Program-made: the position numbers and the translations under genes
The notes under the pieces: model-generated
What the model was told of the DNA's origin: nothing
The model's database searches: none
What the model saw: only the letters and a program-made list of their open reading frames with translations
Shown here: one piece after another, positions 42,522 through 51,981 of the stretch
How positions within the stretch are numbered: the first letter of the stretch is position 1
Layout: the number at the start of each line of letters is the position of its first letter
Source of the DNA: an uncultured Paracoccaceae bacterium
GTDB taxonomy: Bacteria; Pseudomonadota; Alphaproteobacteria; Rhodobacterales; Rhodobacteraceae
Length of the DNA stretch: 64,000 nt
Assembly (NCBI GenBank): GCA_947492825.1
Contig: CANLNT010000001.1
Span: 2,480,001 to 2,544,000, forward strand
Reading direction: 5' to 3'

Positions 42522-44057
42522 ATGACTATCTTTCAAAGCCCATTTCCCGATGTCCCGATGCGGGACCAAACCATCACCGAACGGGTGTTTGACGGTCTGT
42601 CGCCGCGCGGTGATGCCGTTGTCCTGACCGATGGCCCCACGGGGCAAACCGTGACTGCCGCCGCACTGATCCAGCAGATCAAACGCCTTGCCGGTGGTTT
42701 GAACGCGCGTGGCACGGGGGCGGGCACCACCATCGCGCTGATGTCCCCCAACATCCCCACCTATGCCACCATTTTTCACGGCATCGCCTATGCCGGTGGC
42801 ACGATCACCACGATCAACCCGACCTATACCGCGCCCGAGGTGACGCATCAGTTGAACGACAGCGGCGCCACGATCCTGATCACGGTCGAGATGTTCGCTG
42901 ACACCGCGCGCGAAGCTGCCGTGGGCACCGCTGTGGACGAGATTATCATCATCGGAACCTCTGCGTTCGAGGCCCTCTTTGGTGATCCGCAGGCGGCGCA
43001 AACCCCAGTTGATCTAGACCAGCACACCGTTGTCCTGCCCTATTCATCCGGCACCACGGGTCTGTCCAAAGGGGTGATGCTGAGCCACCGCAATCTGGTG
43101 GTGAACATCGATCAGATCCTCGGCGCTATCTCCATTGACGCCGCCGAAACCATCACCGCCTTTCTGCCGTTCTTTCACATCTATGGCATGATGGTCGGCC
43201 TGAATTGCTATCTGGCGCGCGGCGCGCATGTGGTGACCATGCCGCGGTTTGATTTGCCGATGTTCCTGCAACTGGCGCAGGACCATCAGACCAGCCGCAT
43301 GTGGGTCGTGCCGCCGGTTGGCATCGCACTCGCCAAGCATCCTCTGATCGACGACTATGACCTGTCCGCGGTGAAAGAGGTCTATATCGCCGCCGCCCCC
43401 TCTGGCCCCGAACTTTCCAATGCGATTGCCGCGCGACTGGGCTGCACAGCGTTACAGGGCTACGGCATGACGGAACTGTCGCCGGTATCACATCTGGTGC
43501 CGGGCGACGCCCCGCGCGCCGGTGCGGCGGGCCTGTTGGTGCCCAATACGCAGGCGCGGATCGTGGATATCGAAAGCGGCCACACCTGCGCCGCCGATCA
43601 GGAAGGCGAGCTTTGGCTCAAAGGTCCGCAGGTCATGCAGGGTTATCTGAACAACCCCACAGCCACGGCTGAGACTATTGTCACCGATGGTTGGCTGCGC
43701 ACTGGCGACATCGCCCGGATTGATCCCGACGGCTATATGTTCATCACCGACCGGCTGAAGGAATTGATCAAATTCAAAGGCTTCCAAGTCGCCCCGGCAG
43801 AGCTTGAGGCGACGCTTGTCGCCCTTGACGGGATCACCGATGCCGGTGTGGTGGGCCGCGCCGATGACGACGCGGGCGAGGTGCCGGTGGCCTTTGTTGT
43901 CCGCGCCGAAGGTGGCCCGGACGATGCCGCGATCCACGCGCATATGGCCGCCACGCTGTCGAGCTACAAGCAACTGCACGCGATCATTGAGGTGGACGAG
44001 ATCCCCAAGAACCCATCCGGCAAGATCCTGCGCCGTCTGCTGCGCGACCGCCTGTAG
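42522..44057 (+). CDS. AMP-dependent acyl/aryl-CoA synthetase (4-coumarate:CoA ligase-like)
   Basis: An ANL-superfamily ligase that makes an acyl-CoA through an acyl-AMP. The 511-residue protein has the P-loop YSSGTTGLSKGVMLSHRN, then FLPFFHIYGMMVGLN, and QGYGMTELSPVSH. GWLRTGDIARIDPDGYMFITDRLKELIKFKGFQVAPAELE has the hinge Asp and core motifs, and NPSGKILRRLLR contains the C-terminal catalytic Lys. The tyrosine/glycine pattern is closest to 4-coumarate-CoA ligase and medium-chain enzymes, but the acyl group is not fixed. ATG 42522 follows AGGAGG, which excludes the longer frame. Confidence 0.88.
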   Translation: MTIFQSPFPDVPMRDQTITERVFDGLSPRGDAVVLTDGPTGQTVTAAALIQQIKRLAGGLNARGTGAGTTIALMSPNIPTYATIFHGIAYAGGTITTINPTYTAPEVTHQLNDSGATILITVEMFADTAREAAVGTAVDEIIIIGTSAFEALFGDPQAAQTPVDLDQHTVVLPYSSGTTGLSKGVMLSHRNLVVNIDQILGAISIDAAETITAFLPFFHIYGMMVGLNCYLARGAHVVTMPRFDLPMFLQLAQDHQTSRMWVVPPVGIALAKHPLIDDYDLSAVKEVYIAAAPSGPELSNAIAARLGCTALQGYGMTELSPVSHLVPGDAPRAGAAGLLVPNTQARIVDIESGHTCAADQEGELWLKGPQVMQGYLNNPTATAETIVTDGWLRTGDIARIDPDGYMFITDRLKELIKFKGFQVAPAELEATLVALDGITDAGVVGRADDDAGEVPVAFVVRAEGGPDDAAIHAHMAATLSSYKQLHAIIEVDEIPKNPSGKILRRLLRDRL

Positions 44058-44083
44058 GCCGGGCGTCAGACCGGCGACGCGCT

Positions 44084-44776
44084 TTAGACGCCCAGCTTGT
44101 CCTGCAGGTCCTTCAAGGTCGCGCGTTGCGCCTTGGTCCAGCAATCGCGCCGCCCCCGGAACAGGGTCGCCTGGCTTGCGTGGATCAACCCATCGCCCAG
44201 AATTTTCAGCCCATTGGCACGCAGGGTTTCGCCGGTGGATGTGATGTCGGCAATCGCCTCTGCGGTTTCATTCTTGACCGTGCCTTCGGTCGCGCCCTGG
44301 CTGTCCACCAACCGGTAGTCCGCGACCCCTTCGGCCTTCAGAAACTCGCGCACCAGACGGTGGTACTTTGTCGCAATCCGCAACCGGTGGCCGTGGGCCG
44401 CACGAAACGCGGCTGCGGCTGCATCCAGATCATCCAGCGTGTCCACATCGACCCAAGCCTGCGGCACCGCAATGATCAGGTCTGCACCGCCAAAGCCCAT
44501 GCGCGCCACTTCCTGCACCTGGGTTTCCCACAGCGCCAGCTTTTCGCGCACCAGATCGGACCCGGTCACACCCAGATGAATGCGCCCCGCCGACAACTCC
44601 CGCGGGATTTCGCCCGCCGACAGCAGCACCAGTTCGACCCCTGCGATCCCGTCCACGGCACCGGCGTATTCACGATCAGACCCCGACTTGCGCAACGTAA
44701 TCCCGCGCTGCCCGAACCAGTCAAAGGTCTTTTGCATCAGCCGCCCCTTGGACGGCACACCCAGCTTGAGCATCAC
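44084..44776 (-). CDS. hisG: ATP phosphoribosyltransferase, short form
   Basis: First enzyme of histidine synthesis, in the short form that needs the HisZ partner. The 230 residues contain MLKLGVPSKGRLMQKTF, ELVLLSAGEIPRELSAGRIHLGVTGSDLV, IATKYHRLVREFL and the PRPP loop TVKNETAEAIADITSTGETLRANGL, ordered as in HisG(S). The C-terminal regulatory domain of long HisG is absent. ATG 44776 overlaps the hisZ stop by four bases. Confidence 0.96.
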   Translation of the reverse strand: MMLKLGVPSKGRLMQKTFDWFGQRGITLRKSGSDREYAGAVDGIAGVELVLLSAGEIPRELSAGRIHLGVTGSDLVREKLALWETQVQEVARMGFGGADLIIAVPQAWVDVDTLDDLDAAAAAFRAAHGHRLRIATKYHRLVREFLKAEGVADYRLVDSQGATEGTVKNETAEAIADITSTGETLRANGLKILGDGLIHASQATLFRGRRDCWTKAQRATLKDLQDKLGV

Positions 44777-45852
44777 AGGCCCCCCCGCAACTGCAAGACC
44801 AGATCGGGCCGGATCACCCCGCCCACCGCTGGTACCGCGCGCCCATCGCCCAGCCGTGCGGTCAGTGCGTCATAGCGCCCGCCCGTGGCCACCGGCGGCA
44901 GGTCCGGCGCGTCACTTGCAAAGCCAAAGACGAAACCGTCATAATATTCCAGACTGGTGCGGCCATAGCTGCCTTCGAACGGCAGCGCATCGACCGCCAC
45001 GCCGCGCGCGCCCAGCGCGTCCAGCCGGGCGGCCATTGCGGTAACCGCGTCGCCAATCGCAGGCAGGTCCACGGCAATGTCGCGGAGCGCGCTGAGGACA
45101 TGCGGTGCGGTTTCGCGCAGCCCCAGCAGCGCATCTATCAGCGCCATTTCTTCGGTTGAGATGGGGTCGGTGGCCGCATCTTCCCGCAGGGCCGCGATCC
45201 GCGCTGCGATCTCGTCGCGCGACCGTTTGCCTTGCACCTGATCGACGCCCGCCAGAGGGTCGGCCTGCGCCAGCAGAGCGATCCGGCTGGCTGGCACCTC
45301 TGTGCGGCCACCAAATCGATCCAGCAGCGCGCGGAACTTGCGGGGCCGCCACAGGTGTCGCATCAGAGCGGCCTTGCGCGTGTCGGAGGTTTTGAGCCCC
45401 CGCACAGCCGCCATCAGGATGCCAATGTCGCCCGTCACCGGTGTCACGGGCAGCCCATCCAACGCATCGGAAATCGCGGCAAAAACGGCGGCATCCGCCC
45501 CCGCCGGGTCGCGCCCGTCGAAAACTTCAAATCCCACTTGGGTATATTCATGCGCGCGGTCGGGGTCGTCTTCCTGCTTGCGAAACACCTTGCCCGCATA
45601 GGTATAGCGCGCAGGCTCTGCGTGGCTTTGCATGTGCTGTTCGACCACCGGCACGGTGAAGTCCGGGCGCAGCACCATTTCGCCGCCAAAAGGATCAGCA
45701 GTCAGATAGGCCCGCGCGCGAATATCCTCGCCGTAAAGGTCCAGCAGCGTGTCCGCAGACAGCAGGATATCAGCATCGACCACCTGCGCGCCAAGTTCTG
45801 CAAAACCTGCGCACAGCCGCGCGGCTTCTTCTGTAATTTCAAGGGCTTGCAT
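44773..45852 (-). CDS. hisZ: ATP phosphoribosyltransferase regulatory subunit
   Basis: HisZ, a class II aminoacyl-tRNA-synthetase-like protein without tRNA charging activity that supports the short HisG. The 359 residues have LYGEDIRARAYLTADPFGGEMVLRPDFTVPV (motif-2-like region), YAGKVFRKQEDDPDRAHEYTQVGFEVF and the C-terminal YDALTARLG. It is distinct from hisS, which is the next gene and of normal size. Its ATG overlaps the last base of the hisS stop. Confidence 0.92.
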   Translation of the reverse strand: MQALEITEEAARLCAGFAELGAQVVDADILLSADTLLDLYGEDIRARAYLTADPFGGEMVLRPDFTVPVVEQHMQSHAEPARYTYAGKVFRKQEDDPDRAHEYTQVGFEVFDGRDPAGADAAVFAAISDALDGLPVTPVTGDIGILMAAVRGLKTSDTRKAALMRHLWRPRKFRALLDRFGGRTEVPASRIALLAQADPLAGVDQVQGKRSRDEIAARIAALREDAATDPISTEEMALIDALLGLRETAPHVLSALRDIAVDLPAIGDAVTAMAARLDALGARGVAVDALPFEGSYGRTSLEYYDGFVFGFASDAPDLPPVATGGRYDALTARLGDGRAVPAVGGVIRPDLVLQLRGGL

Positions 45853-47330
45853 CAGTCATCGCCCGCCAAAATGGCGCGGACCTTGGCGACCATCTGATCC
45901 CGCGCAATTTCAAACTGCTGCGGGCGGTCCTTCCATTCGTCGGCACTGGCGCTTTGGGCGATCTTGGCCCCCAGCACAAGGTCCTTGATCTGCACCACGC
46001 CCCGGTCAAACTCATCCCCGCCCGCGATCACCGCGACCGGGCTGTTGCGTTTGTCCGCATATTTCAGCTGATTGCCAAAGTTCTTGGGGTTGCCCAGATA
46101 GACCTCTGCCCGGATGCCTGCGTTCCGCAACTCGGCCACCATCGACTGATAATCCGCCATCCGGTCGCGATCCATCACGGTGACAACCACCGGCCCCACG
46201 GCTTCGGTGTCCATCCGCCCCTTGGCGTGCAAGGCCGCCAGCAACCGGTCCACCCCGATGGACACCCCCGTCGCCGGCACCGCCTGCCCGGTGAACCGCT
46301 TGACCAGATCGTCATAACGCCCGCCACCCGCAACCGAGCCAAAGTTGCGTGGCCGCCCCTTTTCGTCGGTGACTTCAAAGGTCAGTTCCGCCTCGTAAAC
46401 GGGGCCAGTGTAGTAGCCGAGGCCACGGACGACCGAGGGGTCGATAACGATGCGGTCGGGGCCATAACCTTGGGCGTCAAGAAGCGTTGCCATCATCTCA
46501 AGCTCGGCCACGCCGTCAGAACCGATCGTGGACCCTTCCACCAATTCACTCAGCCGCGCGACTGTTGCCGCTCCGGTCTCGCGCTTGGCGTCCATGAATC
46601 CCATCACTACTTCGGCCTGCGTATCACTTAGCCCCGCACCCTTCGTGAAATCGCCGCTCTCATCCTTGCGGCCTTCTCCCAGCAGCGCGCGCACGCCCTC
46701 TGGCCCCAGCCGGTCCAGCTTGTCAATCGCGCGCAGCACGATCCCGCGTTCGGCCTCTTTGTCGTCGCCTGACAGCCCCGCAACCTCCAGCACCCCGTTC
46801 AAAACCTTGCGGTTGTTGACCCGGATCACATAGTCGCCGCGCGGGATGCCGACCTCTTCCAGACAATCCGACAGCATCGCGCAAATCTCGGTGTCCGCCG
46901 CCACCGACGGCGCGCCCACGGTATCCGCATCACATTGATAAAACTGGCGAAACCGTCCCGGTCCCGGCTTTTCATTGCGCCAGACCGGCCCCATCGCATA
47001 GCGGCGATAAGGGCTGGGCAGGTCGTTGCGATATTGCGCCGCGACCCGCGCCAATGGCGCGGTCAGATCATAGCGCAGCGCCAGCCAGTCCTTGTCTTCT
47101 TCCCAGGCAAAGACCCCTTCGTTCGGGCGGTCCACATCGGGCAGGAACTTGCCCAGCGCCTCGACCGTTTCCACCGCCGATGTCTCCAACGCGTCAAAGC
47201 CATAACGATGATACACCCCGGCGATCTGGCGCAGCATATGTGCGCGCTGTTCGACCTCTGCGCCGAAATAGTCGCGGAAACCCTTGGGCGTTTGCGCCTT
47301 GGGGCGGGGTTGTTTCTTGTCCTTGGCCAT
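45852..47330 (-). CDS. hisS: Histidine-tRNA ligase
   Basis: Charges tRNA-His; class II synthetase. Residues PKGFRDYFG at the N-terminus, [14 protein letters not shown] (motif 1/2 region), then [24 protein letters not shown] (motif 2). [17 protein letters not shown] and [12 protein letters not shown] mark the histidine loops, and [13 protein letters not shown] is motif 3. The 492-residue length includes an alphaproteobacterial insertion relative to the E. coli enzyme (about 424). First gene of the hisS-hisZ-hisG operon on the minus strand. Confidence 0.96.
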   Translation of the reverse strand: MAKDKKQPRPKAQTPKGFRDYFGAEVEQRAHMLRQIAGVYHRYGFDALETSAVETVEALGKFLPDVDRPNEGVFAWEEDKDWLALRYDLTAPLARVAAQYRNDLPSPYRRYAMGPVWRNEKPGPGRFRQFYQCDADTVGAPSVAADTEICAMLSDCLEEVGIPRGDYVIRVNNRKVLNGVLEVAGLSGDDKEAERGIVLRAIDKLDRLGPEGVRALLGEGRKDESGDFTKGAGLSDTQAEVVMGFMDAKRETGAATVARLSELVEGSTIGSDGVAELEMMATLLDAQGYGPDRIVIDPSVVRGLGYYTGPVYEAELTFEVTDEKGRPRNFGSVAGGGRYDDLVKRFTGQAVPATGVSIGVDRLLAALHAKGRMDTEAVGPVVVTVMDRDRMADYQSMVAELRNAGIRAEVYLGNPKNFGNQLKYADKRNSPVAVIAGGDEFDRGVVQIKDLVLGAKIAQSASADEWKDRPQQFEIARDQMVAKVRAILAGDD

Positions 47331-47404
47331 AACCGGTCCTGTGGTTGGTTCGGGGGCCGTTTACCGTGGCGGGACATGGGGGGCAATGGTCTTGCCCGCC
47401 GTGG

Positions 47405-47866
47405 TCAGACCGGCAGCGCCGTGGTGAACTTCAGCGCCTTGAGGCTAAAGGCCGATTCCACTGATTTCACCACGCCCGCGCGCAGCAGATGGTGGGTCAT
47501 GAAGGCCTCGTAATCCTCCACATCGCGGCAGCGGATTTTCAGCATGTAATCGGCAGAGCCAGAGATCGCGTGCGCCTCAAGAATATTGGCCTGCGTGCTG
47601 ACGACGCGGGCGAAACCGGCAATCGCCGCCTCGGAATGATCGCGCAGGCGCACGGTGGCGAAAACGCACAGCCCTGCGCCCACGGCCTTGGGGTCCAAGA
47701 GTGCGACGCGCCCGACCAGCAGGCCCGCAGCTTCGAAGTCCTGCACCTTGCGCCACACCGTGCTGGTCGCCATGCCGCAGCGTTCGGCCAGCTGCGCCAG
47801 CGACGCGCCCGCGTCGGCCTGCAAGGCCCGCAACAGGGCGCGATCCTGATCTGATAATTCCGCCAT
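47405..47866 (-). CDS. Lrp/AsnC family transcriptional regulator
   Basis: A 153-residue regulator. The N-terminal winged helix is LSDQDRALLRALQADAGASLAQLAERCGMATSTVWRKVQDFEAAGLL. The C-terminal RAM/AsnC ligand domain has FATVRLRDHSEAAIAGFARVV, SGSADYMLKIRCRDVEDYEAFM, and HHLLRAGVVKSVESAFSLKALKFTTALPV. It is divergent from phenylalanine-4-hydroxylase, a common pairing in which the regulator answers to an aromatic amino acid. The frame upstream of 47866 is antisense to phhA and is not part of the protein. Confidence 0.92.
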   Translation of the reverse strand: MAELSDQDRALLRALQADAGASLAQLAERCGMATSTVWRKVQDFEAAGLLVGRVALLDPKAVGAGLCVFATVRLRDHSEAAIAGFARVVSTQANILEAHAISGSADYMLKIRCRDVEDYEAFMTHHLLRAGVVKSVESAFSLKALKFTTALPV

Positions 47867-47899
47867 TTGCCATTTCCCGAAAAATTCTGACCTCAAACA

Positions 47900-47920
47900 G
47901 ATCAAAACCCGGATCAAAAC
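47900..47920. promoter_or_regulatory. Direct repeat in the Lrp-phhA promoter
   Basis: GATCAAAAC occurs at 47900-47908 and 47912-47920, 12 bases apart, between the divergent genes. Lrp-family proteins often bind AT-rich repeats with helical spacing. This is the only repeated element in the 105-base space. Assignment is tentative. Confidence 0.35.
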
Positions 47921-47971
47921 GCAAACTTTTCCACGACTGCGCGCATATCCTACCCAACAGGAGGAACCGCC

Positions 47972-48763
47972 ATGCCGAAAGATCACGTCTACCGTTCCAT
48001 CACCGCCGATGCGCAGGGCCGCTACCCCTATACGGCCGAGGATGATGCCGTCTGGGGCGAATTGTTCACCCGCCAGATGCAGACCCTGCCTGACGTGATG
48101 ACCCCCGCCTACCTTGAGGGTGTCAAAAAGCTTGGCCTGACCCCCGACAAGACCCCGCAGGTGGTCGACATCGACGCCCGTCTTGCGGCCCTGACGGGTG
48201 CAGGCGCACAAGGCGTGCCTGCCATCATCCCGCCCAGCCAGTTTTACGCCTTGCTGGCGGACCGCAAGTTTCCGGTTGCCACTTTTCTGCGGCGCCGCGA
48301 AGAGATGGACTATATCGAGGAACCCGACCTGTTTCACGAGGTGTTTGGCCATTGCCCGCTGCTGACCAATGCCGCCTACGCCGATTTCATTCAGGCCTTT
48401 GGTGCTGCGGCCATCGCGCTTGGCAAAGGGTATAGCTGGCACATGTTCCGACTGTTCTGGTTCACGATCGAGTTTGGTCTGATCCGCACCGATCAGGGCC
48501 TGCGCGGCTATGGTGCGGGTATCGCATCGTCCCCGGCAGAGGCGGCGCACGCGATGTCGGCCACCCCGGTGATCCGCGATTTCGACCTGCTCGAAGTCTT
48601 TCGCACCCCTTATCGGATCGACATTGTGCAGCCGGTCTATTTTGCGATCACCGACTTCGCGCAACTGACCTCTTCCTTGGACCAGGACATCGCGGCCCTG
48701 ATCGACAAGGCCAAAGCTCTGGGCGATCTGCCCGCCCTTTTCCCGGCCAAGGAAGCGGTGTAA
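47972..48763 (+). CDS. phhA: Phenylalanine-4-hydroxylase
   Basis: Iron- and tetrahydropterin-dependent conversion of phenylalanine to tyrosine, in the cytoplasm. The 263 residues match the monomeric bacterial enzyme: AEDDAVWGELFTRQMQTLP, then VPAIIPPSQFYALLADRKFPVATFLR. FHEVFGHCPLLTN has the two iron histidines, and FWFTIEFGLIRTDQGLRGYGAGIASS has the third ligand (Glu). PYRIDIVQPVYF ends the fold. ATG 47972 follows AGGAGG. No pterin-4a-carbinolamine dehydratase gene is adjacent. Confidence 0.95.
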   Translation: MPKDHVYRSITADAQGRYPYTAEDDAVWGELFTRQMQTLPDVMTPAYLEGVKKLGLTPDKTPQVVDIDARLAALTGAGAQGVPAIIPPSQFYALLADRKFPVATFLRRREEMDYIEEPDLFHEVFGHCPLLTNAAYADFIQAFGAAAIALGKGYSWHMFRLFWFTIEFGLIRTDQGLRGYGAGIASSPAEAAHAMSATPVIRDFDLLEVFRTPYRIDIVQPVYFAITDFAQLTSSLDQDIAALIDKAKALGDLPALFPAKEAV

Positions 48764-48772
48764 GCGGTCGTT

Positions 48773-48976
48773 ATGACCGATATTACCGCGCTTGAAGAGA
48801 AAATTGCCCACCTGACCCGCACGGTCGAGGAATTGTCGGACGTTGTCGCCCGTCAGGAAAAAGAACTCGCACTAGCAACCCGCCGGGTCGCGATGCTGAT
48901 GGAACGTGAAGCGGGCCGTGACCTTGATGCTGGCGGCTCTGTCCCACTGGCCGACCAGAAACCGCCGCATTGGTAA
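48773..48976 (+). CDS. slyX: SlyX-like coiled-coil protein
   Basis: A 67-residue protein of the SlyX family. Residues 5-45 form a continuous coiled coil with clear heptads (ALEEKIAHLTRTVEELSDVVARQEKELALATRRV), followed by a polar tail ending in PPHW, a conserved SlyX ending. Function unknown. It starts nine bases after phhA and is probably co-transcribed. Confidence 0.85.
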   Translation: MTDITALEEKIAHLTRTVEELSDVVARQEKELALATRRVAMLMEREAGRDLDAGGSVPLADQKPPHW

Positions 48977-49134
48977 GCGGGCACATCTGGTCGCCCCATG
49001 CCCCCCACGAAACAGCAGAGGTTCAGTAACGGCGATCACCTCTCGCCGTGTGCGGGCAGTGCCGGTATAGTGCGACTCGCGCGCGGTCTGACCGCCACGG
49101 CATCACACCCATCGAGCAAGTGAAAAGAACCCAC

Positions 49135-49863
49135 ATGAACCTGATCTGTCTCGCGGCCGGCAAAGGCAGCCGATTTGGCAACCTTGGCGGTTACCTGCAA
49201 AAATGCATGTACCCCATCGGCCTCAACCCCTTTCTGGAACTGTCAGTGCGCAATCTGACCATGTCGGGCATTGATCTGTCGACCTCCAGCCTGACGCTTG
49301 TGGTGGGCCATTTCAAAGAGCAGATCCAATCTTACTTTGGCGACAGCTATAACGGTCTGAAAATCAACTATGTGGTGCAGGACGCGGCACTTGGCACCGG
49401 CCATGCCATCCAGACGGCCTATCAAAAGGCAGGTCTGACAGGTCCTTGCGTGGTGTGGCTGGCGGATGGTTATGTCAAACCAACGCAGTTTTCCGCAATT
49501 CTGGCGCACAAGATGCCCATCGTGCAAAGCGTCGCCGCCGATCGCGACCCGGCCCATGCCAAGATCCGCGTGTCCCTGAACGATCACCTGATCACGCAGG
49601 CCTGGGAAGGCGAAAGCGACTACGTGGACATCGGCCTTTGGAAGTTCTCCGAAGCGATGGTCAAACGCATGACTGGCCGCAAAGAGGTGGAATACCGGAT
49701 CATGCCGAACTTGCAGGACGCGATCATGGACGGGGAAAACATCGGCTATCTGATTGAAGACGAATGGTTGCATCTGGGCGGCACAGAACCCACGCCCGAG
49801 ATCAACACACTGCGCATCGCCCAGCGGGTCAGGGTGCTGGAAGGACTGGAAGCAAAGATATGA
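49135..49863 (+). CDS. Sugar nucleotidyltransferase-like protein
   Basis: A 242-residue protein of the NTP-transferase fold. The nucleotide loop NLICLAAGKGSRFG is followed by QKCMYPIGLNPFLELSVRNL, with the Lys that contacts phosphate. TLVVGHFKEQIQSYFG, DAALGTGHAIQTAYQKAG, CVVWLADGYV and VDIGLWKFSE give the family order. It overlaps a GHMP kinase by four bases. By analogy with heptose and fucose salvage routes, the pair would phosphorylate a sugar at C1 and then activate it as a nucleotide-sugar for a surface polymer. The sugar is unknown. Confidence 0.8.
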   Translation: MNLICLAAGKGSRFGNLGGYLQKCMYPIGLNPFLELSVRNLTMSGIDLSTSSLTLVVGHFKEQIQSYFGDSYNGLKINYVVQDAALGTGHAIQTAYQKAGLTGPCVVWLADGYVKPTQFSAILAHKMPIVQSVAADRDPAHAKIRVSLNDHLITQAWEGESDYVDIGLWKFSEAMVKRMTGRKEVEYRIMPNLQDAIMDGENIGYLIEDEWLHLGGTEPTPEINTLRIAQRVRVLEGLEAKI

Positions 49864-50828
49864 TCGTCACCAAAACGCCCCTGCGCTTGCCCCTTGCGGG
49901 CGGCCTGACCGACATCAAATCCTATGCCCACCAATTCGGCGGCGTGACCGTCAGTATGGCCATCGACAAACACGTCTATGTCGTCATCAAAGACAGCATG
50001 GATGGCTTTTTTGATCTGCGTTACACCGATGTGCACGAAAAGGTCATTGCGCTGGACGACATCCGCAATGATCTGATCCGCGAAGCTCTGCAGGTTGCAG
50101 GTCTGGCGGAACATCCAGTGCATCTGGTGGTCATGACCGATCTGGCCGGGGAATCCGGCCTTGGAACGTCTGGCGCAGTTTGCGTCGGGCTGCTGAATGC
50201 AATGTTCCGTCTGCAAGGCATCGACAAAACTCAGCAAGAACTGCTTGAGGCCGCCGCACATATCGAGGTTGATATCCTCGAAGGCGCGTCGGGTTATCAC
50301 GATCCATCTATCTGCGCGTTGGGCGATATCCGCTATATCCAGTACGACGCCCACGGCATTCATCCGCAACCGCTGGTGCTGTCTGATGACGTGCGGGCAC
50401 AGTTTCAGCACAACATGCTGTTTTTCTATGGTGGCCATCACGCCAAAAGCAAACCCTCGCTGAACCTGCTGGAAAGCCATCTGGACAAGGGGTTGGACCA
50501 CCTGCACGAGATCAAGGCCATCGGGGTCGAGCTGAAATCAGCCTTCGCGGCGGGCGACATGCGGCGCATTGGCGAAATCATCGGGGAGCAGCAACGCCTG
50601 AAGATGACCCTACCGGGTAAGTTCACCGACGATTACGTCAAGGACATCGTTGCCAGCGTCCGTGATCTTGGGGCCTTTGCGCAGCTACCGGGCGGCAAAA
50701 TCTCGGCCTTTGTGATGGTCTATTGCCCCGATGGCCAGCAAGAGGCGGTGCGGACATTGATGAACAAGGCCCACCACGAGGTGCCCTTTGCCATTGAGCC
50801 CACCGGGACCTTTGCGCGGGTGATCTAA
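49860..50828 (+). CDS. GHMP-family sugar kinase (heptose/fucose kinase-like)
   Basis: A 322-residue GHMP kinase. The N-terminus TKTPLRLPLAGGLTDIKSYA resembles D-glycero-D-manno-heptose-7-phosphate kinase and L-fucokinase-type enzymes. The glycine-rich ATP loop is DLAGESGLGTSGAVCVGLLNAM. Then come EVDILEGASGYHDPSICALG and the C-terminal LPGGKISAFVMVYCPDGQQEAV. Start overlaps the nucleotidyltransferase stop (ATGA), so the two act together. No neighbouring heptose isomerase or phosphatase is seen. Confidence 0.85.
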   Translation: MIVTKTPLRLPLAGGLTDIKSYAHQFGGVTVSMAIDKHVYVVIKDSMDGFFDLRYTDVHEKVIALDDIRNDLIREALQVAGLAEHPVHLVVMTDLAGESGLGTSGAVCVGLLNAMFRLQGIDKTQQELLEAAAHIEVDILEGASGYHDPSICALGDIRYIQYDAHGIHPQPLVLSDDVRAQFQHNMLFFYGGHHAKSKPSLNLLESHLDKGLDHLHEIKAIGVELKSAFAAGDMRRIGEIIGEQQRLKMTLPGKFTDDYVKDIVASVRDLGAFAQLPGGKISAFVMVYCPDGQQEAVRTLMNKAHHEVPFAIEPTGTFARVI

Positions 50829-50850
50829 GGCGTCACTGATGCTGGCGGTC

Positions 50851-51294
50851 TCAGACCAGCAGATCATAGGTCACCCAGCCGGTTTTTGCGGCCATGCGGT
50901 CATAGACCTTGCGCGCCCGCGCGTTGTCTTCGGCAGTGATCCAGCGGATCACGCCCCAGCCGCGCGCCACACCCAGCGCGCGAACCGCGTCGATCAGCGC
51001 GTCCGCCGCGCCGCTGCCCCGTGCGCCGGGGTCCACATAAAGATCATCCAGATAACCACCCGTTGCCGCCGCCAATGGCCGGGCAAATTCACGCACATGG
51101 GCAATCCCGATCAGGCCAGTTGCCCCTTCGGCCACCAACCCTGTCACACTATGGCCGTCGTCCATCACCCAGTCCCACACCCGGTCGCGCATCGCTTCGG
51201 TTTGGGTCACCTGATAGAATTCCGCATAGGCCGCATAAAGCGCACCCCACGCGGCGCGATCCGTGGCAGCAGCAGGTCTGATCTGAATGGACAT
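50851..51294 (-). CDS. GNAT family N-acetyltransferase
   Basis: A 147-residue acetyl-CoA-dependent acetyltransferase. It has IRPAAATDRAAWGALYAAYAEFYQV, then GLIGIAHVREFARPLAAATGGYLDDLYVDPGARGSGAADALIDAV, whose RGSGAAD is the acetyl-CoA loop, and WITAEDNARARKVYDRMAAKTGW at the C-terminus. The substrate is unknown. Stands alone on the minus strand. Confidence 0.85.
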   Translation of the reverse strand: MSIQIRPAAATDRAAWGALYAAYAEFYQVTQTEAMRDRVWDWVMDDGHSVTGLVAEGATGLIGIAHVREFARPLAAATGGYLDDLYVDPGARGSGAADALIDAVRALGVARGWGVIRWITAEDNARARKVYDRMAAKTGWVTYDLLV

Positions 51295-51405
51295 GGGCGC
51301 AGACTCCTTTCCTTGGCATGAAAGGTTAAGTTAACAGCCCTTCATCCTTGCGTATGCCCACAATGTGTATGGTCTGTGCATCATGTGTGCATCGCGGACG
51401 GTGCG

Positions 51406-51924
51406 TTAAATGTCTTGACCCTTTTTCAGCAATTCTTCCAGCAGCTCTTGCTGCAAATCCTCGCTGTCGCCGCCACCAAACTGTGCCGCCCCGCCGTGAT
51501 AGAGCGTGCCATAGGTCAGCGCGATATTCACCGTCTGCCCGATGCCGGAGATCAGCTGATCGCGCTCCAACTCTCTCAATGGATGGATAAAAACTGCCCA
51601 AAGCTGCCCGCGTGCGATCGCGTAGCGTGCATCAAGGGCGGTATCAAAATTGGCCTGCATGGCGCGGGCCAACTCGTCCTGGGTCATGCCCTCGACCCGG
51701 CGGATTGGCACCATTGCCCGCATCCGGTTCATCGCAGGGTCAGCAAAGACAAGCACTGGAACATCCTCAATCGTAAAGGAAATTCCGCCGCCTTCCGGGC
51801 TGACATCGGGATCCAGAGCGGTGATGATTTCGATCATCCGGCCCACTGACATTGGCGGCTCGGCCTCTTGAGCGGCCAGCGGCGCAGCTGTAAACAACAG
51901 GGCAAAGACGAGGGGTTTGAACAT
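51406..51924 (-). CDS. Secreted protein of unknown function
   Basis: A 172-residue protein with a signal peptide (MFKPLVFALLFTAAPLAAQ). The mature part has helix-strand alternation (MSVGRMIEIITALDPDVS, ISFTIEDVPVLVFADPAMNRMRAMVPI, LARAMQANFDTALDARYAI, LWAVFIHPLRELERDQLISGIGQTVNIA), the pattern of the YbjN / type III secretion chaperone-like fold. A Gly- and Glu-rich tail follows. The family match is tentative. Monocistronic, minus strand, opposite to no neighbour. Confidence 0.65.
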   Translation of the reverse strand: MFKPLVFALLFTAAPLAAQEAEPPMSVGRMIEIITALDPDVSPEGGGISFTIEDVPVLVFADPAMNRMRAMVPIRRVEGMTQDELARAMQANFDTALDARYAIARGQLWAVFIHPLRELERDQLISGIGQTVNIALTYGTLYHGGAAQFGGGDSEDLQQELLEELLKKGQDI

Positions 51925-51981
51925 GGTGTGGGCCTCCTGTCTGTCAGGCTAGCTCATTCGATCCCCACATCTAAGGCACAC

